Assembly: GCF_036711975.1 (NCBI RefSeq)
Contig: NC_091973.1
Coordinates: forward strand, 4,588,001 to 4,652,000
DNA length: 64,000 nucleotides
Direction: 5' to 3'
From: Onthophagus taurus
Lineage: Eukaryota; Arthropoda; Insecta; Coleoptera; Scarabaeidae
This document shows, one piece after another, positions 48,356 to 60,657 of this stretch. Both the position numbers and the translations under genes were made by a program. The notes under the pieces were generated by a model that saw only the letters and a list, made by a program, of their open reading frames with translations, had not been told where the DNA came from and did not search any database. Position 1 is the first letter of the stretch. Every line of letters begins with the position of its first letter.

Positions 48356-48982
48356 TTTTTGAGTTATACCGTTGTTTTTAGTGTGGCGAGAATTTCGACA
48401 ATGAGTTAATCCTTGAATAGGTTGTCGATAAATAATGTAGCCACACTTGAAAATTCGAATGATAACGTATTGATTAAAATTGTTTTGCGATCACTATCAA
48501 TATGACCAAATCAATTTGATGTATTGAAATCGATTATTAGTTTAGTATTAATAAATTTTTTATCCAAAAATATTAATTTAGAGATTTAATGATTTCATGG
48601 TTTATTACAAAAATTTCGATTATATCGTTTCGGTGTATTATGAACAATTTTTATTAAAATCTCACCAACAGTTTTTAGTTTTTGAGTTAAAAATTATTTT
48701 TAAGCAAGTATGCAACCAATATCGCAGTGCAATACGCATCATACGCAAATCGCGTATTGCAATAAAAATACTGTCATATTGGTTGCATTTATATTTCTAT
48801 ATATAAATTTTCATCATCGTTTTATGCAAAATTAATTTAGGGATTTGATGATTTATTAGGTTGGTAATAAAGGTTATTTGGAACAACTATGTTTCCAAAT
48901 GTTTTCTTTACTAATAAAGATATACAAACAATGGAATGCTTACATCTAGCACAAAATTAATAATTGAATAAATATTGAATTA
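48356..48982. other. Intergenic region between EB-protein 5' end and SMYD4 3' end
   Basis: It holds the promoter of the minus-strand EB-protein gene, just right of 48355, and the 3' UTR of SMYD4. A second copy of the short palindromic element lies at 48703-48790. No coding gene is seen. Confidence 0.45.
48703..48790. repeat. Short palindromic element (GCAAGTATGCAACCAATAT type), copy 2
   Basis: The same GCAAGTATGCAACCAATAT left arm and an inverted right arm ATATTGGTTGCAT as at 21085-21170. The loop contains CGCAAATCGCGTATTGC, longer than in copy 1. Confidence 0.7.
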
Positions 48983-51563
48983 TTAAACCATTTGGGGTTG
49001 AGTGTTTAATATTTCCTCTGAGTTTTGGTCAGCATTAACTGGTAGAAATTCCGTTGGTTTTTTATACAACACTTGAGTATTTCCATCGTGCACCATACAA
49101 GTTCTCAATCTTTGTTGGACCTTCACCATATCTTTAAAAGGAGCAACCATGTGCTTGTGATAAAATTCCATGGCCGTTTGGTAAAACACAATAGCACCTT
49201 CGTAGTCACCTTGTTTAAATAAATCTTCAGCTTTTGTTGTAAACTCATCCAATTTCTGTCAACAAAAAAAATATTAATTTTTTATAAATAAATTTACAAT
49301 AAATATTTTTACCATTAATTGTAAAGATGGGAGCATAATATTATTTTTAGTTTTACATTTTTTGCATACAACAAACGGATTGTCTTGATCAACTCCAACA
49401 ATCAAACAATGTTCGCAAGTTTGACATTTAAGGCGAAGACTTTGCTCGTCCATTTGTTCATATAACGGCCAATTTTCGACGCAAGGAACGCATTGGCAAT
49501 CGAAATAATATCTTTCCTTCATTTTTCTCTGTCGATCAACGTATTTATGGGTGCAATAAATAGGGCCGTAATTTTCAAATATAGCATCACCAGCCTTGAT
49601 GTATTTAACGGTTCTCGCAATCATTTTCGTGCCTTTGTTATATCTAATAATACTCGGTTCGCAACTGTGATTAAACAAAGCCAAAGTTGGATAAATGCCA
49701 CCGCCCACGTGACTGTTACGATAAGAAACGTCACATTTACCATCGGTATTTCTCATTTCCGAAATTTCGTGAGCGTTAAACTGAAGGAGTTGAAGATGCC
49801 TTAATAGTAAACTTCCAATGTAAGCTTCTTCATCTTTTAAAACTTCCTCTTGGGTTTCGAATGGAAAGAAGCTCGTTTTTTTTAGTAATCTTAAAAGGAA
49901 GATGGCCATAAATGTGTAATGTAAAAATTCGCCTTTTGGCCGGATTTCGGTGTGTGTACACAGTTGATAAAGTCTCGCGTAATCGTTACTTTTGTAAATA
50001 CTACCATCTTCATGTTTTTTCCCAAAACATTTTCGGTTTTCCCAAAGAAACGCTAAACCTTGTTGGGTTATGATACGTAAAGATAATAAACAATTCACGG
50101 AAGCACCGGAAGTGTAAATTGTTGGTAAGATGTTGCATTCTATTTGATGATAATTTGCTTTTTCTTTGCATGAGTTTGAGCAAAAAATGACATGGGTACA
50201 ATTTTCGCATGGATAAGGAGATAATGTATTTAAGCCGCAATGGCTGCAATTTTTTAGTATGTTATCTTTGCCGACTACAATTGAAAATGGTTCTTCTTCT
50301 AATATTATAGTAGCTGCTGGAATATCTTTGGTTGCAATAGCATATCTTCCAACATTAGGGTCATAACGGAAATCAACCGATTCGGATGCTGCTGGATAAA
50401 AATTATTTCTGTCAAACTTAACATAAGTTATCTGCTCACTTTTAACATCAATTGAATTTTGGTCACTTTTTGCACATTTTTCTTGGGCGATTTTTAAAAT
50501 TTGGCGAATCTCTTTCAGTTTTTGTTCCGATAATTTTGTATTTACCCCAACTTTAATTGCTTCTTTGATGCTATCAACAGCCTTCTTATATACTTTTATC
50601 TCGCTGCAGCACTTTCCTTTACGCAGAAGAATCTTGTATTGCAAATCTTCGGGGTACCAACCGGTTTGAAGAACCCAATCGACGTCCACGATACATTGTT
50701 TATAAAGGGAAAGCTCAAAGAGAACCGCACTTCGGTTTGCAACCAAAACAGCAAGCAACTTTCGGGATTCATCTGGAAAAGTTTTGAAATGTATTTATTA
50801 TTTTGTGTCCATTTAGTTTATTTGTGGTGTTATTTTGATCACGTTTCCGCCTACATCTACCAACTCCCTGGCTTTTATGGACACTTAGGATGTGTTAACG
50901 AAAATAAACGGGCTGATTGTCCTTCTCTAATGCACTGTTTTACGCCTTTAGGTTGCCAAATAATGAAAACTATTGTTAGACGTGTTGAAATTTTAAATGC
51001 AATTTCCTGAAAGTTGGAAAATTTTTGGGATCTTTGCCCAGTTTATATATAATTATTTTTTTAAAATCTTTATTAGTTTCTAATAAAATTATTTTTAGAG
51101 AGACAGAAAAAGCAATTTCTATATATATATGTATAATTGTGAAAGTAATTTTGACCTACTTTCTGGTTAATTTGAAAAATTGGGATTTTGCCCAAAAAAT
51201 ATCTAACAATACATTTTTTACGTTACAATGCAGCATTTTACAAAAATATTAATATAAAAAAAAAAAAAACGTACCTGTATCAATCGGACAAGTAACAACA
51301 CCTCGATTATATTGGTGAATGGCTTCAAGAAGATTTTTGTTTTTATAAAACAAATTGGCGTTTGTTTTGAAATTGGCGGCTTCTTGTAATGATTTGCCGC
51401 GAGATTGCTCTGCTATCGGTATTTTAATGGCATGCTCGTACATCTGCTTGATGCGGTCCATGTCGTCCGCGCCGTTTTTGAAATTGTTAATCTGCTCATG
51501 GTTGAGAAGCTGCACGAGCTTTTCGCAATGTGTTCGAAATGAAAGGAAAACCTCGCCGGTCAT
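48983..51563 (-). CDS. Smyd4: SET and MYND domain-containing protein 4 (SMYD4)
   Basis: Exons 51275-51563, 49313-50772 and 48983-49255 total 2022 nt (673 aa). The start MTGEVFLSFRTHCEKL is chosen as the first ATG after an AT-rich leader. N-terminal TPR-like helices (KTNANLFYKNKNLLEAIHQY; LVANRSAVLFELSLYK) are typical of SMYD4. The SET domain is split by a MYND zinc finger at about residues 272-309 (CSHC-x8-CENC...FCSNSC...HQIEC). Catalytic SET motifs NHSCEPS (from residue 464) and ENYGPIY (496-502) are intact, and a post-SET cysteine cluster CQCVPC follows. The last exon adds a TPR-like helix pair. Likely a lysine methyltransferase; Drosophila SmydA/Smyd4 members act in muscle, but the substrate is unknown. 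Confidence 0.95.
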
Positions 51564-51834
51564 AATTTTCAATTAGAGGAAGCGGGATCGCAGCACCACC
51601 ACTTTATAAACTTTACGACGAAATCAGATTTATAATTAGAATTTACTTTTTGAGACCAACACACAGTAACTCCCTCTAGTGCAGTAGTTTTCAAACCGCT
51701 AACATTACTTTCTCTTAAGCAAGAAAGAAAATCACTGTTCACCCCGGAAATTTAAAATTAGATGTGATTTAACCTCATATATTCCTTTATAACATCAAAA
51801 AGTTGTTATAAGTAGCTTTACTATTAGAAAAATA

Positions 51835-54478
51835 AATATTAAAATGTATCAATATAGTATATTAAGAAGTGATGTATTAAAATCGATCATAACTCAAAAA
51901 TGGAAGGTGATGGAGAAATTTTTTTTAGGAATAAATCGTTTATTATGAACTAAAAAGACGTCTTCCATAAACAGATTTAGTTTAGATATAATGATTTTCT
52001 AGTGATAAAGAAAAAATCCCCAAAATGTCAAAATTGAGTACTTTTGGTATTAAAATCGATCTTAACTCAAAAATATAAGGTGATGGAGAAAAGTTCTTTA
52101 GGAATAAATTGTTTATTATGAACTAAAAAGACATCGTCCATAAACAGATTTAGTTTAGATATAATGATTTTCTAGTTATAAAGAGAAAATCCCCAAAATG
52201 TCAAAATTGAGTACTTTTGGTATTAAAATCCATCATAACTCAAAAACGAAAGGTGATGGAGAAAAGTTTTTGAGGAATAAATTGTTTATTATCAACTAAA
52301 AAGACATCATCCATAAACAGATTTAGTTTAGATATAATGATTTTCTAGTGATAAAGAGAAAATCCCCAAAATGTCAAAATTGAGTACTTTTGGTATTAAA
52401 ATCGATCATAACTCAAAAATGAAAGGTAATGGAGAAAAGTTTTTTAGGAATAAATTGATTATTATGAACTAAAAAGACATCATTCATAAACAAATTTAGT
52501 TTAGATATAATGATTTTCTAGTGATAAAGAGAAAATCCCCAAAATGTCCAAATTGAGTACTTTTGGTATTAAAATCGATCATAACTCAAAAATGAAAGGT
52601 GATGGAGAAAAGTTTTTTAGAAATAAATTGTTTATTATGAACTAAAAAGACATCATCCATAAACATATTTAGTTTAGATATAATGATTTTCTAGTGATAA
52701 AGAGAAAATCCCCAAAATGTCAAAATTGAGTACTTTTGGTATTAAAATCGATCATGACTCAAAAATGAAAGGTGATGGCGAAAAGTTTTTTAGGAATAAA
52801 TTGTTTATTATGAACTAAAAAGACATCATTCATAAACAAATTTAGTTTAGATATAATGATTTTCTAGTAATAAAGAGAAAATCCCCAAAATGTCAAAATT
52901 GAGTACTTTTGGTATTAAAATCGATCATAACTCAAAATTGAAAGGTGATAGAGACAAATTTTTTAGGAATAAATTGTTTATTATGAACTAAAAGGACATC
53001 ATCCATAAACAGATTTAGTTTAGATATAATGATTTTCTAGTGATAAAAAGAAAATCCCCAAAATGTCAAAATTGAGTACTTTTGGTATTAAAATCGATCA
53101 TAACTCAAAAATGAAAGGTGATGGAGAAAAGTTTTTTAGGAATAAATTGATTATTATGAACTAAAAGGACATCATCCATAAACAGATTTAGTTTAGATAT
53201 AATGATTTTCTAGTGATAAAAAGAAAATCCCCAAAATGTCAAAATTGAGTACTTTTGGTATTAAAATCGATCATAACTCAAAAATGAAAGGTGATGGAGA
53301 AAAGTTTTTTAGGAATAAATTGATTATTATGAACTAAAAGGACATCATCCATAAACAGATTTAGTTTAGATATAATGATTTTCTAGTAATAAAAAGAAAA
53401 TCCCCAAAATGTTAAAATTGAGTACTTTTGGTATTAAAATCGATCATAACTCAAAAATGAAAGGTGATGGCGAAAAGTTTTTTAGGAATAAATTGTTTAT
53501 TATGAACTAAAAAGACATCATCCATAAACAGATTTAGTTTAGTTATAATGATTTCCTAGTGATAAAGAGAAAATCCCCAAAATGTCAAAATTGAGTACTT
53601 TTGGTATTAAAATCGATCATAACTCAAAAATGAAAGGTGATGGAGACATTTTTTTTAGGAATAAATTGTTTATTATGAACTAAAAAGACATCATCCATAA
53701 ACAAATTTAGTTTAGATATAATGATTTTCTAGTGATAAAGAGAAAATCCCCAAAATGTCAAAATTGAGTACTTTTGGTATTAAAATCGATCATAACTCAA
53801 AAATGAAAGGTGATGGAGAAAAGTTTTTTGGTAATAAATTGATTATTATGAACTAAAAAGACATCATCCATAAACAGATTTAGTTTAGATATAATCATTT
53901 TCTAATGATAAAGAGAAAATCACCAAAATGTCAAAATTGAGTACTTTTGGTATTAAAATCGATCATAACTCAAGTATGAAAGGTGATGGAGAAAAGTTTT
54001 TTAGGAATAAATTGTTTATTATGAACTAAAAGGACATCATCCATAAACAGATTTAGTTTAGATATAATGATTTTCTAGTGATAAAGCGAAAATCCCCAAA
54101 ATGTCAAAATTGAGTACTTTTGGTATTAAAATCGATCATAATTCAAAAATGAAAGGTGATAGAGAAAAGTTTTTTCGTAATAAATTGATTATTATGAACT
54201 AAAAAGACATTATCCATAAACAGATTTAGTTTAGATATAATGATTTTCTAGTGATAAAGAGAAAATCCCCAAAATGTCAAAATTGAGTACTTTTGGTATT
54301 AAAATCGATCATAACTCAAAAACGAAAGGTGATGGAGAAAAGTTTTTTAGGAATAAATTGACTATTATGAACTAAAAAGACATCATCCATAAACAGATTT
54401 AGTTTAGATATAATGATTTTAATGTAAAAATTGAATACTTTTGGTTTTAAAATCAAGCAGCTTAAGATGAGGTTTACG
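51835..54478. repeat. 173-bp satellite array
   Basis: About 15 head-to-tail monomers. The landmark GAGTACTTTTGGTATTAAAA recurs at 52036, 52209 and 52382, giving a 173-bp period. Copies are about 95% alike. Segments TCATAACTCAAAAA, TATGAACTAAAA, TTTAGATATAATGATTTTCT and GTCAAAATTGAGTA line up with the two half-units of the array at 1-3355, so both belong to one family. The last monomer decays at about 54420-54478. Confidence 0.95.
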
Positions 54479-54995
54479 ATATGCAGATTGGATTTAAAAT
54501 AATGGTATCAAATTCAAAATTTATATCGCTTAGGCAACTCAATACACATCTCGCTAAAATAACGTTCATTAAATTTAAAAAAAGAAACAAATTAATTAAA
54601 TTAAAAACTGTTAGAAGATTGAATAAAACTAAAATGAAAACAAATCCGAAAAGAAATCTAATTTTTCTTCCCATCAATTAACTTTTTCCCTGGTTAATTG
54701 ATAACGATTGAAATGTCGTCGTGTTAAATTCACATTACACAGTGATAAGCGATGAGATATGTCGGTAATGTTGTCATGTAAGTGCGTAAACAGTTATGAC
54801 ATATTTGATACGTGAAAGATTTGATATTTAAAAATTAAAAATAGGTATCCATGAAGATGTCTTTTAGGTTAGTTTTGGTGTTTACATCATGCGTTAACGG
54901 TTAAGACGTGGAGTTACATTTTTATTCAATTTTCAGGAATCGCAGTTTTAAAAGGAACCACGAGTGTCCCAAGCGTTTAAACTGTTTTTTTAAAA
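54479..54995 (+). promoter_or_regulatory. Upstream region of the first SLC41A gene
   Basis: It contains the presumed promoter and 5' UTR; no core elements are assigned. A short open frame at 54481-54681 on both strands is not protein-like. Confidence 0.35.
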
Positions 54996-56655
54996 ATGCC
55001 TCAGACAGATGAATTGAGATATAGGAAAATTAAAAAGTCCCACCTGGAAGAACTGAGTATGAACGCCCCTTTGTTAGATACTGTAAGTTTTAATTAAATT
55101 GATTAAAGTATTAAATAAAAATCTTATCATTACCTATTATTCAATTTTTTGAACATTATATTTTAAGTGCTATTTGATGAATGAGTGCAATTAATTGATA
55201 GTTAGTTGAGAATGTATCGTGTTACTTATGAAAGAATGTTATTAGCACAAGTATTTGTATAAATAAATCAGGGTTATAAAATTTTATTTCGCTTTGTTTT
55301 AGGACGAAGAATTCGAATTAATTTCATCAAGTGATGGAACATCACTTTTACCAGGACATGATGATTCAAATGTTTCTTTTGAGCAAAGTAGAGAGTCCAT
55401 CCTCTCTACAGCTGTACAAATGTTTATCCCGTTCCTTTTGGCTGGATTTGGAATGGTCGCGGCAAGTCTTCTTTTGGATTTGGTTCAACACTGGCCTGTT
55501 TATCAACACGTATCTGAAGTTTACATTTTAGTGCCATCCCTTTTAGGTTTGAAAGGAAACTTAGAAATGACTTTAGCGTCGAGGTTATCAACTCACGCGA
55601 ATTTGGGGCATTTGGATACGAGGCAACAACAGATTAGTTTGATTTTTGGAAATTTGGCGCTGATTCAGTGCCAAGCGATTGTTGTAGGATTTTTAGCTTC
55701 AATCGCGGCTGTTATTTTCGGCTGGGTGCCTACTGGCGAATTCAATCTTCAACACACTTTGATTTTGTGTGCTAGCAGTATAGGAACAGCGTTTACGGCT
55801 AGCTTAATTCTTGGATTGATTATGGTGGGTGTTATTTTGGTTTCGAGACATTTCCACATCAATCCGGATAATGTTGCGACTCCGATTGCCGCTAGTTTGG
55901 GGGATTTAACAACTCTGGCTTTGCTTTCTTGGCTTTCATCCGGTCTTTATAACACCAGGGAGACTATGCCATGGTTGACGGTGGCTGTGATTATTGTTGG
56001 AATCTTTTTTGTACCACTTTGGGGGTATTTAGCTAGTCGAAATGAGTATAGTAAGGAAGTTTTGGATAGTGGGTGGTCCCCGGTGATAACAGCAATGGTG
56101 ATAAGTAGTATAGGTGGTTTGATTTTGGATTATACGGTGTCCCAATACAAAGGGATTGCAGTATTTCAACTAGTCATTAATGGAATTGGTGGTAATTTAG
56201 TCGCGGTGCAAGCGAGTCGGATTTCGACGGAGTTGCATAAAACGTCTGTTCTTGGGGAATTACCCGAAGATGAAAAAGTTTGTTTGAGTCCATGCGCCAC
56301 GTTTTTTGATAGCTCGGAAACAAATCATGCCGCAACAGCGCGCATGTTAATGGTCATGGTGATTCCTGGTCATCTAATATTTACGTACACTATAAGCTAT
56401 TTGCAAGCTGGGCATACCTCGTTTACCCCCAGCTTTATGTTCGTCTATTTAATCGCCGCTCTCTTACAAGTGTTCTTATTACTCTACATCGCCCAAGTTA
56501 TGATTTTATGGATGTGGAAGTCCGCGATCGACCCCGATAACTCCGCCATACCGTATTTAACCGCCTTGGGCGATTTATTGGGCACCTTCCTATTGGGAGT
56601 CGCCTTCCAAGTGTTGTACATCATCGGAGATAAAGACAGCGATGTCGGCGATTAA
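54996..56655 (+). CDS. SLC41A-type magnesium transporter, paralogue 1 (479 aa)
   Basis: Exons 54996-55082 and 55303-56655 give 479 aa. The short acidic N-terminus (MPQTDELRYRKIKKSHLEEL) precedes a duplicated MgtE-like membrane domain with about ten hydrophobic segments. Signature blocks are [55 protein letters not shown] and [19 protein letters not shown]. The NPDN/DPDN acidic pairs match Mg2+-coordinating positions in the MgtE family. SLC41 proteins move Mg2+ (probably as Na+/Mg2+ exchangers) across the plasma membrane. It lies head-to-tail with a second copy 2.4 kb downstream. Confidence 0.95.
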
Positions 56656-59065
56656 CGATCTGTACAAAACAAAAATGAGTTGTAGTTGCAAGATAGTACT
56701 TATTCAGTTCTAGATAATTTATGTTAATTTAGATTTTTCGTTTAGTAAATATGTAAATAATTTGTGAAAGCGCCTTTCGATTTTTGTAAAAATTTGATAC
56801 TACGAGGCGACCTAAATAAATATGAATTCAAAATTAACGTCTTATTTTTTTTATTAAGGATTAAGTTAATTCAAAAGAATATGACATCTATAACTCAACG
56901 GAGAAATCATGCAATAAGTTAGCTGTAATTCTTTGATAACCTTGCTTAAAGATGAATTCTATTTGTAGATGGTGCGAGATGTCTTGAACGGTTTTAATGA
57001 AAAAAAATTTTAATTTCCATCGTTTTGAATGTCACTGTCACGCTAAATACTATTAAATTTTTACCAATTTTTATTTAATCGTTTTTGTCTTAAATTATTG
57101 CGAAAACATTTATCTAATGTAAAAATGAAATTGTTAAAATAAAGATATCTATGAAAATTAAATTATCTAATGATAACAATAATATATTTATAGATTACTC
57201 AATTCCGGATTAAAAAACATAAATATTAAGATATTAATTACGATTTGATAGTAATAAAACGTCGAAAAAATAACAAGATTTAGAAATTTGATTGATGTTA
57301 AAGTAAGTGTTAGTGGAATAGAAGAAGTTTTGGTATAAATGTTTGGTGGAAACGTACTGATATGAAGAATTCAAAATTGGTAATAAATTTATGAGCTATT
57401 TTGAGGCATTTGAGCCTTGGTACGAAGGCGTAATAATTTAATAACTTAATAGCTAGTAGCTATTGCTGTCCACTTGTAGTTCTAAAGTAGTTTCGTGCTG
57501 GACCGTCTTAGTCATAGGAGTTTGACAAAATTTCAAATTGAACCGTTTTCGTTCAACTCTCGCGTTCTCGTGCCCCGGTTCTTTTTAAAGATGTATTTTT
57601 TTTGTGATCGTTTACACCTCGCGTTTCTTCTTTAAGTTGGTGTTACAAATAATGTATCCTCAGTGTGAAAATGTTGTATGAATATTTGTTTTTATCGAAA
57701 CCAGCGAAAAATAAAACTATTGGCAGATGATCACATTGTAAGTTTTTAATTTTAATTCTTACTTTTATAAATATCCTTAAACATTAAAAAAGAAATAAAA
57801 ATTAGCTTGTAAAAATTAATGTAATTGAAAGATTATTTATTTATAATTTCTCTTTTTGAATGGGAAAAAGAATAAGAGAGGGAGTAGGAAAGGAAGTTCT
57901 TTGAACAAGTTGGCATTGAAACGATTGTCGAGTAACTCCACGTGGCCTAAATTTGCACCGCATCCCTCGAATTTGTATTTGTGTAGCCGGCCGAAAAAAA
58001 ATGCCATTTCTTACATCATATGTACGGCTAACACGTTATCATTGAGAATAATCGCAAGTTTCCTGCTTCTGAAACTAAGCCGGCGATTGACGCGACGGCA
58101 AAATTAAAAAACTCGGCACACTTCGTACACAAATCTTCCTTCCAGAAAATTTTCTCTACCGGTCTAATTGCACAAAATTAGGAAACGACTCAAAACTCGA
58201 TTAATCTACTTCAACAAATGGATAGTTCAAATTTCAACAATTTTTAATTTTATTTTCATTTCCTATAAAAAAGATTTATTAAAAATTCGAAGAACTTTTA
58301 CATCATCGTCTCACATTGCACTTCCAAGAATATAATCATATTATCGACCCGATAATCTTGGTTACCTTGATAATACTTCTTTATTATGACTCACTAAAAG
58401 TGCAGTCCAAACAATCTCCGTTGTAAAACGTTGCGAAATAGCATCTATATCAATAACTAACAAGTTATAAAACAGTTTTGAATAATCACGCGGTATAAGC
58501 GCGTGCGCCATTTCGCGCCGTTTTCTTTTCGAAGGGGTTGTCGGGTCTGACATTCATCCACAAGTCGTGGATCAATACGTCCAGCAGTACACGATGTAGC
58601 CGCGTGTGGCCTCATAGGCTTTTTTAGCCTAAAATTTTTTGGTGCTTTAAGCCAGACCCCGGAGCGTCATTATTAAAAAAATTATCCCGTAATTTCTGCC
58701 CATTCAAGGGAATCATTGTTTCTTGATCCAGGTGAGATATTCTAATCCACTTTTTTTTTGTAGCAACACGTGCCACCACTATACTTTGACGTCAATTGCA
58801 ATTACATCATCAATTATTATTTTATCATTAATATATCACAATGATGTATTTGATTATGAAAATAAAAAAAAACAGATTATGTCAACGCGATAAATAGAAT
58901 AATTAATTGCATAAAAGTAACTGGTTAAGTAAGAATTTTTACGTAATCATTCTACAAATCAATCGCAATTACACGTGATACTACCCAGTTCCGGTTTTAT
59001 TAAGGATTAGCAATTTTAATTTTTTTTTTAAATTTTTTAGTACAGAGAGCTATGGGTCTAACGCA
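56656..59065. other. Spacer between the SLC41A paralogues
   Basis: No coding gene is supported. It contains the 3' UTR of paralogue 1 (AATAAA near 56815) and probably the promoter and non-coding first exon of paralogue 2; GC-richer islands at 57540-57640 and 58540-58690 are candidates. An AG acceptor at 59039-59040 lies 25 bases before the start codon. An 83-codon frame at 57856-58107 is not recognisable. Confidence 0.4.
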
Positions 59066-60657
59066 ATGGACAGTCCAAACCACATTCAGCCCAGTGGCAA
59101 ATCAAACGAAGACGGGGGGTCATCAAGTGCCTTCGAGGTGGAGATCGAAAACGACATGGAATTAACCCTGGTGGCGGCGACGAACGATGCCGATAACGAT
59201 AACGGAAAGTTACCGGATGTGGTAGCTGTCGCCCAAGTTTCCACTGAATACGAAGAAGTTAGGGGACGTAGTCAGGAAACGTACCTTTCCATCGCCATAC
59301 AAGTTTTCATACCATTTCTGATTGCCGGGTTCGGAATGGTTTGCGCGGGTTTAGTTTTGGATAAAATCCAGCATTGGCCGGTATTTAAAAAAGTAACTGA
59401 GTTAATGATCCTCATTCCATCTTTATTGGGATTAAAAGGTAATCTAGAAATGACGTTAGCATCGCGGTTATCAACCCAAGCCAATTTGGGACACATGGAT
59501 ACTCCTAAACAACTTTTTGAAATGATCGTTGGAAATTTAACGTTGATTCAGGTACAACAAAAAAAATATTGTGATGAATATTTTTGTTAAGCATCCCAAT
59601 TTTAGTGCCAAGCCATTGTGGTAGGATTTCTTGGTTCCGTGGTTGCTGTCGTAATGGGTGCCCTAAAAACTTATACAGTCCAATTAAATCATGCTTATCT
59701 CTTGTGTGCCAGCAGTTTGGTAACGGTGTCTTTAGCCAGTTTGGTGTTAGGCATCATCACAGCTGGAGTTATTGTCTTATCGAGACATTGTCATATCAAT
59801 CCGGATAATGTTGCCACACCAATTGCTGCTAGCCTTGGTGATATTACATCGTTGGCTTTGTTATCATGGATTTCAACAGTTCTTTATGAATCTATAGGTA
59901 AGATTTAATAATAATTAAGTTCTGATTATTAATTAATTTAATTTCTTTTGTAGGTATATATGATTGGTTGGCACCATTAATCATAGCGGGATATATTTTA
60001 GCGATACCATTATGGGTGTGGATAGCAAAAAGAAATCTTCATACAAGGGATGTATTATATAACGGTTGGACACCCGTAATGGGTGCAATGTTGATAAGTT
60101 CTCTGGGTGGATTGATATTAGATTTTATGGCGCCAAGATTTGAAAATATAGCTGTATTTCAGCCGGTAATAAATGGAGTGGGTGGTAATTTGGTAGCGGT
60201 ACAAGCTAGTAGGATATCGACAGCTTTGCACAAACAGTCAGTATTAGGTATTTTAACCTCGGATATGAATGTCGATGATGATAACGTCATCTTCATATCA
60301 CCGGTAACCGGGTTTTGCGGAAAAAGCGTTCATGCGAGAACGACGCGCGTTCTGATGGCGATGGTAATACCGGGACACCTCATCTTTGTTTATACGATTG
60401 ATTATATGAAAGGAGAAGAGAACACCATGACTTCACTTTTTATTGTCGTATATTTGCTCGCTGCCGTCACGCAGGTCGCGACGCTCCTTTATGTTGCCTA
60501 CAATATGATTCATTGGATGTGGAAGAGGAAGATCGACCCTGACAACTCTGCCATACCCTATTTGACCTCAATGGGCGACCTGCTTGGTATCTCCCTGTTG
60601 GCTATTGCCTTTCAGTTTCTTTATTTGGTTGCTAATCATGAAAACGGCAAAAATTGA
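59066..60657 (+). CDS. SLC41A-type magnesium transporter, paralogue 2 (493 aa)
   Basis: Exons 59066-59551, 59606-59897 and 59954-60657 total 1482 nt (493 aa). A longer acidic cytosolic N-terminus ([20 protein letters not shown]) is followed by the same membrane core as its neighbour: [55 protein letters not shown] and [19 protein letters not shown]. The loop before the second repeat differs most ([14 protein letters not shown]). Two small introns interrupt the core at LTLIQ|CQAIV and YESI|GIYDW; paralogue 1 has neither. A start from an upstream ATG at 59052 would be out of frame. Confidence 0.95.

Noticed and set aside
57856-58107. 83-codon frame between the SLC41A paralogues
   Set aside because: It is basic and low in structure, with no recognised motif and no splice or promoter context.
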